Source: Caldilineaceae bacterium
GTDB taxonomy: Bacteria > Chloroflexota > Anaerolineae > Caldilineales > Caldilineaceae
DNA: 64,000 nucleotides
Reading direction: 5' to 3'
Assembly: GCA_020634815.1 (NCBI GenBank)
Contig: JACKBA010000012.1
Coordinates: forward strand, 86,514-150,513
Under the pieces are notes generated by a model, which saw only the letters and a program-made list of their open reading frames with translations, had not been told where the DNA came from and did no database searches. Positions 28,232 through 36,967 of this stretch are shown here, piece after piece. The translations under genes were made by a program, and so were the position numbers. The stretch's first letter is position 1; the number at the start of each line of letters is the position of its first letter.

Positions 28232-28490
28232 TGTGGGGATGGCAGGATGAGGGGATGACAGGATGAGGGGGTGACAGGGTGACAAGGTGACAAGGTGACA
28301 AGGTGACAAGGTGAGGGGATGAAGAACTGTCATTGTCGATGATCAATGGTTAACGGTCAATGGTTAATGGTCAACGGTCAACGGTCAATGACAATTCATC
28401 GGGTCATCCTCTCATCTTGTCACCTCCTCATCCTGTCATCCCCTAATCTCTTCACCCCCTCACCCCCTCATCTTGTCATCTTTCCATGTC
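28232..28490. repeat. Composite 7/8-base tandem repeat with inverted arms
   Basis: The left arm (about 28232-28321) has GATGAGGG-like units and at least four copies of the octamer GGTGACAA (28271-28310). The centre (about 28345-28390) has heptamers GGTCAAY/GGTTAAY. The right arm (about 28401-28490) has CTCATCTTGTCA-like units complementary to the left arm. The spacer could fold into one very long hairpin. Confidence 0.85.
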
Positions 28491-28520
28491 CACTCATGGT
28501 CTCACAAAAGGATCGACACA

Positions 28521-28874
28521 ATGGCGGACGACGAATTCGAGCTATACGATCTGACGGTTGTCGTGGAGGCAATCGAAGGGACCTGCACGTGCAGCATGGC
28601 GGTCGGGGATTGCTTCTACTTGCGGGGTGGCAAATTGTCGCTGCCGGAGGGGAAGGATTTCTGCGTCTATGCACTGCAGGCAACTCTGCCGCTGCTGCCG
28701 GCCAAACAGCGCCGCAACCATCCCGCCGACTGGATGGAGACGGACAGTCGGGTTACGTGTCCTGACCCGGCCTGCCGGCTGATCATGCGCATCGACCGCA
28801 GTGGCGAGCGCACGCTGCGCCACGACGATGTGAGCCCGATTGCGTGGGAGTCGATTGGAGAGACATTGCCGTAG
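28521..28874 (+). CDS. TIGR04076-like small protein
   Basis: The 117-residue protein matches the layout of TIGR04076: a beta-start YDLTVVVEAIEGTCTCSMAVGDCFYLRGGKL, then DFCVYALQATLPLLPAKQR. A C-terminal addition, RVTCPDPACRLIMRIDRSGER, contains a CPDPAC pair. Five to six Cys residues suggest a metal or redox site. The function of the family is unknown. ATG at 28521 has AAAAGGA about 8 bases upstream; a longer in-frame start lies inside the repeat and was rejected. It is convergent with the BTAD/WD40 gene. Confidence 0.75.
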   Translation: MADDEFELYDLTVVVEAIEGTCTCSMAVGDCFYLRGGKLSLPEGKDFCVYALQATLPLLPAKQRRNHPADWMETDSRVTCPDPACRLIMRIDRSGERTLRHDDVSPIAWESIGETLP

Positions 28875-28907
28875 GCCAGCACAGATCCGGTACTCCAGAC
28901 TATGCGG

Positions 28908-31900
28908 CTACGGGGAGACTTGGCCTTTGCAAATGGGGTTGTACGGTGCATCGCCGAAAAAGGCCGCCCACTCTTCCTGGGTCAATGGACGTACAGCAAT
29001 GTCACAGCTTGTCTTCTCCCAAGTTGGCGCATCCAGATGCCAGCGCTCGCTGCGACTGTCGAAACTACCCAGATAGACATAGCTCCCATCGGGGCTGACC
29101 GCGAATGATTCGGTTTCCAGCCCAGTATGCAGCGGAGGCATAAGGGGCGTGCGCGACGCAATATCCCAGATTAGTACGCTGCCATCACCGCCAAGTGTAA
29201 CGAGACTCTTCTCCCCGTGAGGTGGGTAGAAAGCAAGGCCCCAGATCTGCGTTTCCTGCCCGATGAGCGGATCACCGATTTCGGCGCGAGTGGTCGTGTC
29301 CCAAAACTTGACAGTGTTGTCGCTGCTGCCCGAAATCAGCATCTTGCCATCGGACGTATACAACAGCGACGTCACCCACGCTTCATGGGCGACTGTCTTT
29401 TCACCTGGTGGTTCGATCTCGACGATACACTGTGATGGCAGCTTTGAGACATCCCAGAGTTGAATATAGCCACCCGTGCCACCGGAAGCCAAGGTCCTGC
29501 TGTCTGGCGCAAAGGCCAAACTCAAGGCCCAGCCATTGTGCGCCTGTAGTTTGCTACAGATCTTGTCACCTGTGTTGGCATCAAAAACGGTGATGTTTCC
29601 GGCAAAGTCGCCAACGGCAACATAGCGACCATCCGGGCTGAAGGCCAAGCCGATCAGCGCAATGTCGCCGCCCGGCAGAATTATCGGTTCGTGCTGCATC
29701 GTGCCTTCTGGTACGTTCCAAAGCACAAACATGTTACCACCGTCAACGGCCGCCAGTTTCTTGCCATCAAGGCTGAATGCGACTTGAATGATCGAATTCT
29801 CGTGAGGCCAGGGTAAGTCCTTCAGCAGATCACCCGTTTGTGCATCCCAAAGCAAGATTCGCCTGTCAAACCCCCCTGTTGCCAACATGGCACCGTCTGG
29901 GCTGAGCGCAACGGAGCGCACGCGATCAATGTGGCCATCAAACGGTAGCCGGTTTGCCAGATCCCATCGAATCAGCCCGCCGCCAGTTGATCCCGAATAG
30001 AGCAGGTTGCCTTCAGGGCTGAAGCGCAGGGTGCGCACCCAATTGTCATGGCCAACCAATGGCTCACCGATCTGTTTGTCAGTGACCAAATCGTAGAGGA
30101 AGATTTGCCTGTCTACGCCACCGGTGGCGAGTATTCGGCCGTCCGGGCTGAAGGTGACGGCCAGAACGCGGCCGCTGTGATCGGCGTAAGGCGGATGCAG
30201 CAAAGTGCCATCCGTCGCATCCCACAAGCGCACTGTTCCGTCAAAGCTGGCTGTCGCGATGCGCGAAAGGTCTGGACTGAACGCGACCTGGCTGATGGCG
30301 GCTGCGTGCCCGCCCAAGCGGATGCCGGTATTCGTGCCCGTCGCCACATCCCAGAGGTTGACCCCTCGATCTGTGCCGAGATCACTCTTGATGTCTTCAT
30401 GTACAGCCAGAATCGAGCCGTCGGGGCTGAGAGAAACCCCTTCCGTGTCGTCTGGGATCTCGAATCGGCGCTTCTCAGTCTCAGAGCCAATGTCCCATAT
30501 GACAATTGTGCCTGAATAGCTATCGGTTTGTGTCAATGTGCGGTCGCCGAGGATTTTGAACATGAGTGTCTCGGCGTCTGCTGTGAAATTCATGATCTCA
30601 ATCTTGCGGCCACTTTCCGCCTCGAATTGCCCGATCTGGTTGCCAGTCGTGCGATCCCAGATCTGCGCCAGATTTACCTTTGTGGTGGCCAACAACGAAC
30701 CGTCATCGCTCAGGATGGCTCCGGTCCACTCACCGGGCGGTAGCACGGAACGAACGAACATATTTGTGTCGTCATCCCATATAGAGGCCTCATAAGATGA
30801 ACCGCTCACATCCACGGCCAGGATCTCCTGTCCATCGGGCGACACGGCGATCTGCTGCAAATCGCCCGACCCACCCTGGAAAAAGCGACTGAGTAGCCCG
30901 TTGATTGGAAAGTTGGTCAGAAAACTTGTGCGGTCCTCCGGCACTTCGAGACGGGTTAGCGCTTCCGTGCTCAAAAGCAGGGCTAGATCGGTATCATCAT
31001 CGGCAAGGTTGATCGATTGGGCAGCGAGCTGGCGAGCCAATGCATCTTTCGCCGATTGTTGCGCAATGCTGCCGAACACGGCGGCCGCCACGGCCGCAAC
31101 GATGGCCAACACCAGCGCCGCGGCCACGCCGATTGTCAGAAGGCGCAGGCGGCGCCGCGCGCCGCGCTCCAGCTCGGCACGGTTGTGCTCGGCTTCGGCA
31201 CGCTGGTGCTCCATGGTTGCCAGAGTCTGCGCGCGCTCCAGTTCCAACTGCCGCGCCTCTTCGTCGGCGGCGCGTTGTGCCGCACGGTGCGCCAGGCTGG
31301 CATCGATGAAGGCCTGCTCTACTTCGCTCAGTTCTTCGCGGCGCTGGCCGGCCCACTGTTCGGCCTCGCCAAGCAGGAGGCCGCGCAGCAGCGCATCCGG
31401 TTCGCGGCCACTGGCCGTCCACTGTTGAACATTGGTGCGCAGGCGCTGCTGCCAACGGCGAAACTCGCGATCCTCGTCCATCCACTCGCCCAGCCGGTCC
31501 CAGTTGCGGATCAGTGCCTCATGGATTAGCTCGACGCTTTCTTCGTTGAGGTTGCGCCCCGTAACGACCAGACGCAGGTCGGCCAGGCGGCGCGCCAGGC
31601 GCCACGTATCCTCGCCAAGCTCCGTGCGCACGGTCGGGCGCCGTGTGTCGCCGGTTTCATCGCCGGGCTGTACGAGCTGGACGAAGAGCCGGCGCGCCAG
31701 GATCTCCTCGTCGGGCGTCAACTGGCCGTAGATTGTGTCTGCATAATTGGCGAGCGCACCGCCGACGCCGCCGATCGCATCGTAGGCGTCGTGCGTCAGC
31801 TTGTCCCCTTCGCGGTGCAGCCACAATTCCGAGAGAGCAAACTGGAGTAGGGGAAGGTTGCCAGGTTCTTCGCCCACATCGTCCAGCAGGCGCTCGACCA

Positions 31901-33422
31901 AACCGGCCTCGAACGTGACCCCACGATTGCGCGCCGGCTCCTGGATTGCGCGGCGAAGCTCGTTGCGATCCATGGCGCCGAGGATCAGCCCGCCGGTTTG
32001 AAGCAGATCGGCGAGTGGGCGGTACGCCAGCGCCTGGCTCACAAAGTCTGCCCGCAGCGTGCCGATAATCGAAAGTGATGGCCGCCCGGCTTCATCTGGC
32101 CGAATGGTGTTGATGATCAGATCGATGAACGCGCGGCGAACTTCGATGGACGGGCACAGCGTATACAGTTCTTCAAACTGGTCGATGCACAATAGGGCTC
32201 GTGTGCCGGCTGGAATCGTAATATGGTCGGTGACTCGCGTACCGTCAGCCCGCAGGTGCGCCGCCAATACCGTTGCATCTGCGCGCGTGAAGCTGCTGCC
32301 GGCAATTGCCTGCGCCAGCGACACGAATGGCTCGGACCCTGGCCGGCACTCGATCACGGCCCACGTCGAGTCAATCCGGGGCCGGGCAGGCTCATCCGGG
32401 GCAGCCATACCACCTGCCATCAGGTTGGGCAACAAGCCGGCACGCAGCAGCGAAGATTTGCCGCTGCCCGACGGGCCGATGATGACAACGACCGATCGAG
32501 TCAGAAGAATGCGCTGGAGATTGTCGATCACCGACTCACGGCCAAAATAGTCGGCGGCATCGGTGACGCCAAATGCGCGGAGCCCCTTGTAGGGACTTTC
32601 CAGATCCGGGTCCGGTTCCGTGGGAAGCGTGTTGTTGTGAATTTGTTGAGCGAGCTCGAGCGTTTCCACGGAGGGTTCGACGCCCAGTTCGGCTTCGAGG
32701 ATGCGCTTGCAACTCTCGAACTGTTGCAGGGCGGCGCCCCGCAGGCCGTGCCGCGCCAGCAGGCGCATCACCCGCCGGTGCGTTTCTTCATCCCACGGTT
32801 CGAGTTCCAGGCGTCGCGCAAAGTAGCGGCGGGCTTTCTCGATCTCACCGCGCCGTTCGTAGAAGCTGGCCAGTGCATCGAACGCAATGAGTGCCTGCGT
32901 GTGCAACGACTCCTGCTGTGCGACGCGCCATGCCTCGAACTCCTCGGCATCGGGCACCGTCAGGCCCGAGAGAAAATCGCCCGTATAGAGGTCGGCGGCC
33001 GCTTCCAGGCGCTCGATACACTGTGGGCAAGCATCCAGACGGCGGTGCAAGTGCTTTTCCGTTGATCGGGTCAGTTCGGTGAAGAGGACAGCGTCGATCC
33101 AATGTTCACTGTCGGTATTGAAGGACGCATCCTGGCGCGTGACGGTGAGGAAAAGCCCATCCGCATCGTCGGTATCCTGGTTGCTTTCTAAGGGTCGCAA
33201 TTGCTGCCGCAGTACGTACAGGGCCTGGCGCAGGTTCTGATGCGCTGCCTTCTGGCCGGAATCGGGCCAGAACATCGCGGCCAACTGTTCCCGACGATGG
33301 GGACGGGTATTCTCCACGGCGAGATAGGCGAGCAAGGCTTTTGCCTTGGCCGTCTCGATGGCCGGCTCACGATTATCCCCAAACGTGATGTGGTACGTAC
33401 CAAGAAAGTGCAGATAGAGCAT
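28908..33422 (-). CDS. BTAD-STAND NTPase-WD40 signalling regulator
   Basis: The 1504-residue protein has four regions. An N-terminal SARP/OmpR-type winged helix (about 1-100: ALLAYLAVENTRPHRREQLA) is followed by a bacterial transcriptional activator domain with TPR-like helices (about 130-260). A nSTAND-type NTPase comes next (about 275-750) with Walker A GPSGSGKSSLLRAGLLP near residue 315 and Walker B LLCIDQFEELYTL. A transmembrane helix at about 762-787 precedes a C-terminal beta-propeller of many WD40 repeats (about 845-1504) with FSPDGR...LATGG...LWD units. Such proteins couple a sensing propeller to transcriptional output. The membrane helix puts propeller and DNA-binding domain on opposite sides if inserted. 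The promoter is 33505-33532. Base composition is less GC-rich than in its neighbours. Confidence 0.92.
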   Translation of the reverse strand: MLYLHFLGTYHITFGDNREPAIETAKAKALLAYLAVENTRPHRREQLAAMFWPDSGQKAAHQNLRQALYVLRQQLRPLESNQDTDDADGLFLTVTRQDASFNTDSEHWIDAVLFTELTRSTEKHLHRRLDACPQCIERLEAAADLYTGDFLSGLTVPDAEEFEAWRVAQQESLHTQALIAFDALASFYERRGEIEKARRYFARRLELEPWDEETHRRVMRLLARHGLRGAALQQFESCKRILEAELGVEPSVETLELAQQIHNNTLPTEPDPDLESPYKGLRAFGVTDAADYFGRESVIDNLQRILLTRSVVVIIGPSGSGKSSLLRAGLLPNLMAGGMAAPDEPARPRIDSTWAVIECRPGSEPFVSLAQAIAGSSFTRADATVLAAHLRADGTRVTDHITIPAGTRALLCIDQFEELYTLCPSIEVRRAFIDLIINTIRPDEAGRPSLSIIGTLRADFVSQALAYRPLADLLQTGGLILGAMDRNELRRAIQEPARNRGVTFEAGLVERLLDDVGEEPGNLPLLQFALSELWLHREGDKLTHDAYDAIGGVGGALANYADTIYGQLTPDEEILARRLFVQLVQPGDETGDTRRPTVRTELGEDTWRLARRLADLRLVVTGRNLNEESVELIHEALIRNWDRLGEWMDEDREFRRWQQRLRTNVQQWTASGREPDALLRGLLLGEAEQWAGQRREELSEVEQAFIDASLAHRAAQRAADEEARQLELERAQTLATMEHQRAEAEHNRAELERGARRRLRLLTIGVAAALVLAIVAAVAAAVFGSIAQQSAKDALARQLAAQSINLADDDTDLALLLSTEALTRLEVPEDRTSFLTNFPINGLLSRFFQGGSGDLQQIAVSPDGQEILAVDVSGSSYEASIWDDDTNMFVRSVLPPGEWTGAILSDDGSLLATTKVNLAQIWDRTTGNQIGQFEAESGRKIEIMNFTADAETLMFKILGDRTLTQTDSYSGTIVIWDIGSETEKRRFEIPDDTEGVSLSPDGSILAVHEDIKSDLGTDRGVNLWDVATGTNTGIRLGGHAAAISQVAFSPDLSRIATASFDGTVRLWDATDGTLLHPPYADHSGRVLAVTFSPDGRILATGGVDRQIFLYDLVTDKQIGEPLVGHDNWVRTLRFSPEGNLLYSGSTGGGLIRWDLANRLPFDGHIDRVRSVALSPDGAMLATGGFDRRILLWDAQTGDLLKDLPWPHENSIIQVAFSLDGKKLAAVDGGNMFVLWNVPEGTMQHEPIILPGGDIALIGLAFSPDGRYVAVGDFAGNITVFDANTGDKICSKLQAHNGWALSLAFAPDSRTLASGGTGGYIQLWDVSKLPSQCIVEIEPPGEKTVAHEAWVTSLLYTSDGKMLISGSSDNTVKFWDTTTRAEIGDPLIGQETQIWGLAFYPPHGEKSLVTLGGDGSVLIWDIASRTPLMPPLHTGLETESFAVSPDGSYVYLGSFDSRSERWHLDAPTWEKTSCDIAVRPLTQEEWAAFFGDAPYNPICKGQVSP

Positions 33423-33504
33423 GTACGAATTTCAACGTCGATCGTTGGGCGCGTGTTGGGTAACGCGTTGCGAAGATGTGGTTCGTAAAATTGGGGCTAT
33501 CCAC

Positions 33505-33532
33505 ATTGTAAACCACCCAACGGAATTCGCAA
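33505..33532 (-). promoter_or_regulatory. Promoter of the BTAD/WD40 gene
   Basis: TTGCGA (33527-33532 on this strand), 16-base spacer, TACAAT (33505-33510), about 80 bases before the ATG. Confidence 0.6.
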
Positions 33533-33583
33533 AGGTTGTTTTTGTGACGCCGGATCCGAGCGCATTGCACCGTTTGACGAATC

Positions 33584-33599
33584 TTTGACGATCGTCAAA
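33584..33599. promoter_or_regulatory. 16-bp perfect palindrome (candidate operator)
   Basis: TTTGACGATCGTCAAA is a perfect palindrome at 33584-33599, immediately before a possible plus-strand -10 (TACACT, 33600-33605) and about 50 bases upstream of the BTAD promoter. It looks like a dimeric repressor site. Confidence 0.5.
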
Positions 33600-33605
33600 T
33601 ACACT

Positions 33606-33776
33606 GGGAAACAGATCGCACTCAGGCAAGGCTAGCCCCCGGGAGTTGAACAACAGCTAGTTCGATCCCACCCCCGAAGCCCTGATTGTCGATCGGCGTA
33701 TCCCCCGACGCCGATCACACAACTGCACTCCTCCTGCACAAGGACAGGCAACCACCAGCCTGTCCTTGTTATTTTT
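33606..33776 (+). ncRNA. Candidate small RNA with two 3' hairpins
   Basis: No gene fits here. A 9-bp hairpin (GATCGGCGT 33691-33699 with ACGCCGATC 33708-33716) is followed by a strong terminator: ACAAGGACAGGC (33738-33749) with GCCTGTCCTTGT (33758-33769), then TATTTTT. The terminator points plus, yet no plus-strand gene precedes it, so a short independent transcript is likely. TACACT at 33600-33605 could be the -10. No Rfam family was recognised by eye. Confidence 0.4.
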
Positions 33777-33783
33777 CCTTGCG

Positions 33784-34782
33784 CTATGCACTGCGCCGGA
33801 AATGACGCAGCACCTCACCCAGCAATTGCACCGCCTCCAGCCGGTCCGGGCCGAGCGGCGGGCCGAAGCTCAGGTGCTCCACGCCGGCGGCGACCAGCGG
33901 CTCCAGCCGTTCGATGACATCGCCGGCGGTGCCGACCACCCCGATGCGTACCATGCGATCGTCAACCAGGCTTACCGCGCGCGCCATGTCGCGTTCCACC
34001 ATGACAGCCTGTTCGATGGGGCGGAATTCCGCCTGCTCTACGCCCAGCCGCGCCAGGATGAGCGGGCTCAAGGCATGGCCGTAGTAGGCAACCTTCTCCG
34101 CCAGCACGCGCCGCGCCAGGCCGGCATCGGTCGACAGCGAGACCCAGATGCACGCCGCCAGGTCCAGCGGGCCGAGCGCCGCCGGGCGCCGGGCAAGGCC
34201 TGCCTCCACATGGGGCAGCACGCCAAAGTAGTGCTCCGGCGGGAAGAGTAGCGGCAGCGCGCCATCGGCGATCTCGCCGGTCAGTTCCAGCATCTTCGGC
34301 CCCATCGCCCCGATATAGATCGGCGTAACGCGCGGCGCAGCAAAGCGCAGATAAGCCTCGCCGCTCCAGCGCAGGAAGCTACCCTCCAGCGCCACGCGTT
34401 CGCCGCGCAGCAGGGCGCGAATCGCCAGCACCGACTCGCGCATGGCCGTGAGCGGTTGCGCCGGTTCGAGGCCGACCCACTTCAGGAATTCCCCCGCGCC
34501 CGCGGCCAGGCCGAGATTGAAGCGATTGCCGGTTGCCTCATCCAGCGTGGCCGCCAACATGGCAATCTCGGCCGGGTGGATTGTGTAGGGATTGAGTATC
34601 CCCGTGCCGACCTCGATGCGCTGCGTGGCGTGGGCCATGGCCTGCAAGATGACCGGCGCACTGCGCAGAAAGAGGTCGTTGCTGACCCAGATCTGGTCGA
34701 AGCCGCTCGCTTCCGCAGCCTGGGCAATGGCGACATACTCCGCCACGGCCAGGTCATTGTTGAGTCGCAGGCTAAAGCGCAT
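33784..34782 (-). CDS. LLM-class (luciferase-like) F420-type oxidoreductase
   Basis: The 332-residue TIM-barrel protein begins MRFSLRLNNDLAVAEYVAIAQAAEASGFDQIWVSNDLFLRSAP and contains RIEVGTGILNPYTIHPAEIAMLAATLDEATGNRFNLGLAAG, typical of coenzyme F420-dependent LLM reductases/dehydrogenases (for example methylene-H4MPT reductase-like). The substrate cannot be inferred. ATG overlaps the stop of the RidA gene by one base (TAATG), so translation is coupled. Confidence 0.88.
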   Translation of the reverse strand: MRFSLRLNNDLAVAEYVAIAQAAEASGFDQIWVSNDLFLRSAPVILQAMAHATQRIEVGTGILNPYTIHPAEIAMLAATLDEATGNRFNLGLAAGAGEFLKWVGLEPAQPLTAMRESVLAIRALLRGERVALEGSFLRWSGEAYLRFAAPRVTPIYIGAMGPKMLELTGEIADGALPLLFPPEHYFGVLPHVEAGLARRPAALGPLDLAACIWVSLSTDAGLARRVLAEKVAYYGHALSPLILARLGVEQAEFRPIEQAVMVERDMARAVSLVDDRMVRIGVVGTAGDVIERLEPLVAAGVEHLSFGPPLGPDRLEAVQLLGEVLRHFRRSA

Positions 34783-35186
34783 TACGCGACCCCTTCGCCC
34801 GCGCCGACGATGGCCTCGGCCTCGATCTCGACCAGGTACTCCGGCCCGACGAGCCGTGCCTCGACCAGCGTGTTGGCCGGGCGAATGTGGCCGAAGCGCT
34901 CGCCGTGCACGCGCGCCACCGGCTCCCAGTGCGCGACATCGCTCACGTAGACGCGCGTGCGCACCACGTCCTCCAGCCGCCCGCCGAGCTGGCGAATCGC
35001 CGCCTCGATCTTGTCGATGGCGTAGCGCGCCTGTGCCGCCGGGTCATCGGCGCCGACCAGCCCATCCGGCCCGGTGGCCGTTGTGCCCGACACGAGGATG
35101 CGATCGCCGACCCGCACGGCGCGGCTATAGCCCGCCATGCTCTCCCACACGGTCCCGCTGCTGACGGATTGTCGTCCCTGGCTCAT
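34782..35186 (-). CDS. RidA/YjgF family protein
   Basis: The 134-residue protein has the RidA fold: SRAVRVGDRILVSGTTA at the start, AQARYAIDKIEAAIRQLGGRLEDVVRTRVYVSD in the middle and RPANTLVEARLVGPEYLVEIEAEAI at the end. The Arg in VVRTRVYV matches the residue that binds the carboxylate of 2-aminoacrylate-type enamines in active members. It probably removes reactive imines/enamines or serves the LLM enzyme encoded one base further on. A divergent spacer of about 200 bases separates it from the WS/DGAT gene. Confidence 0.9.
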   Translation of the reverse strand: MSQGRQSVSSGTVWESMAGYSRAVRVGDRILVSGTTATGPDGLVGADDPAAQARYAIDKIEAAIRQLGGRLEDVVRTRVYVSDVAHWEPVARVHGERFGHIRPANTLVEARLVGPEYLVEIEAEAIVGAGEGVA

Positions 35187-35384
35187 GGTTCTCTCCTAAG
35201 ATCCTGTGAATGGCCGCTTTCTGTGTGCACTGGATTAAACACAAAGAGACGCATTTCGGGAAACTGCCCAACAGACCGGCGCAGCTTCGCGACAACTGTG
35301 CTATGGTGGGTGCAAACAAAACCGGTGTCGCCGCGTCGCTCCCCTCCCTCGCACGCCGGCGACACTCAGCGCAAGGAGGACCCA

Positions 35385-36890
35385 ATGGCTGCCAAGCCAC
35401 AGGCAATGGATGCGGTCGACGCCGCCTGGTATCACATGGATGGCGCGACCAATCTCGCCATGGTGACCGGCGTCACGCTGACGCAAGATCCGCTCGACTT
35501 CGAACGCGTCAAGGCTGTCTACGCACACCGGCTGCTGCCGCTCGCCCGCTTCCGCCAGCGTGTCGTCGAGACGGGGCTGCCCTATCCGACGCCGCACTGG
35601 GAAGAGGATCCGTACTTCAACATCGACGACCATTTCCACCACGTCGCCCTGCCCGAGCCGCGCGACAAGCAAGCTCTGCTGGATCTGCTCAGCGACATCG
35701 CCGGCACGCCGCTCGACTATCGGCGGCCGCTCTGGCAGGTGCACGTGGTCGATCGCGTCGACGGCGGCAGCGCCTTGATCCTGCGCTTCCATCATTGCGT
35801 CGGCGACGGCACCGCCCTGATGGCGATCGCCCAGTTGCTCTTCGACGAAACGCGCGACGCCCCAATCGAGCGCGCGCCGGCCCGTTCGCGGCCGCCGCGG
35901 GCCGGCTTGCTGGACTCGCTGGCACGGCCGGTCAAGCGGCTACTCGACCAGTCGGCCCAGGCCGTGAGCAGCGGCGCCAACCTGGTGCTGCACCCGTCGC
36001 AGGCGGCGGAACTGGCGCAACTGGCGGCGCAGAGCGCCGGCGTCGCCGTGGGCACGCTCTTCAAGACGCCCGACCCGCAGTCGCCGCTCAAGGGCAAACT
36101 TGGCGTTCCCAAGCGTGTAGCCTGGTCGGAGCCGATTGCGCTGGACGACGTTAAGGCCGTGGGCAAGGCGACGAACGCCAAGGTCAACGACGTGCTGGTG
36201 GCGGCCATGGCCGGTGCGCTGCGCCACTACATGCAGGAACGCGGCAGCGCCCAGGACGGCATGACCATCCGCGCCGTCGTGCCTGTCGACCTGCGCGCGG
36301 CCGGTCGTGCCATGGATCTGGGCAATCGCTTCGGTCTAGTCTTTCTTGACCTGCCCGTGGGCACCACCGGCCCGCTGGAGCGGCTGTACGCCACCAAGCA
36401 CGCCATGGATGGCATCAAGCGTTCGCCCGAAGCTGCGGTTTTCCTGGGGATTCTCAACGTTTTTGGCCGGGCGCCGCGCACGGTGGAGGACCTCGCCGTC
36501 GGCATCTTTGGCAGCAAGGCGACGCTGGTGATGACCAACGTGGCCGGGCCACAGCAGCCGCTCTATATGGCCGGCTCGCTCGTCGATCGCCTGATGTTCT
36601 GGGTGCCCCATCCGGGCGCGCTGGGCATGGGGATCAGCATCCTCAGCTACGACGGCGCCGTGACGCTGGGCGTGGTCGCCGACGCCGGCCTGGTGCCCGA
36701 CCCGGAGAAGATCACGGCGGAATTCAACGCCGAATTCACACGTCTGCACGCTGCGGTGGCGGAAGCACAGCGGGCTCCGACAGTCAGGACCGCACCGGCA
36801 ACCTGTGCGGCGACCACTGCCGCCGGCCGGCCCTGCAAGAACCGGCCGCTGTCCGGCTCGCCCTATTGCCGCGTACACGCGCCGCGCTAG
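35385..36890 (+). CDS. Wax ester synthase/diacylglycerol acyltransferase with C-terminal Cys/His tail
   Basis: The 501-residue protein makes wax esters or triacylglycerol from acyl-CoA. The active-site HHxxxDG is H136-H137-C-V-G-D-G. The amino-terminal part has AMDAVDAAWYHMDGATN and the C-terminal half ITNVAGP-like VMTNVAGPQQPLYMAG and PLDYRRPLW. The extra 30-residue tail contains C474, C484, C495 and H498 in GRPCKNRPLSGSPYCRVH, a short Cys3His module seen at the ends of unrelated proteins (DUF5763-like), possibly zinc-binding. ATG at 35385 has AAGGAGG 7 bases upstream; longer in-frame starts overlap the divergent RidA gene. Confidence 0.9.
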   Translation: MAAKPQAMDAVDAAWYHMDGATNLAMVTGVTLTQDPLDFERVKAVYAHRLLPLARFRQRVVETGLPYPTPHWEEDPYFNIDDHFHHVALPEPRDKQALLDLLSDIAGTPLDYRRPLWQVHVVDRVDGGSALILRFHHCVGDGTALMAIAQLLFDETRDAPIERAPARSRPPRAGLLDSLARPVKRLLDQSAQAVSSGANLVLHPSQAAELAQLAAQSAGVAVGTLFKTPDPQSPLKGKLGVPKRVAWSEPIALDDVKAVGKATNAKVNDVLVAAMAGALRHYMQERGSAQDGMTIRAVVPVDLRAAGRAMDLGNRFGLVFLDLPVGTTGPLERLYATKHAMDGIKRSPEAAVFLGILNVFGRAPRTVEDLAVGIFGSKATLVMTNVAGPQQPLYMAGSLVDRLMFWVPHPGALGMGISILSYDGAVTLGVVADAGLVPDPEKITAEFNAEFTRLHAAVAEAQRAPTVRTAPATCAATTAAGRPCKNRPLSGSPYCRVHAPR

Positions 36891-36967
36891 TCCAGCCAAG
36901 AGACCGGGCTTCGCTGAGAAGTTCGGTCTCTGAACGCCGGCTATTATCCCCGCTGTGGATTAGTGGC

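Noticed and set aside
28232..28490. Repeat region considered as a CRISPR array
   Set aside because: Units are 7-8 bases with no spacers and no cas genes nearby.
33640..33680. TTCGATCCC resembling a tRNA T-arm
   Set aside because: No matching acceptor stem, D-arm or anticodon arm could be drawn around it.
36899..36945. Inverted AGAGACCG/CGGTCTCT after the WS/DGAT gene as a terminator
   Set aside because: It has only eight contiguous pairs with a poorly paired interior and no T-tract on either strand, so it was not listed as a feature.
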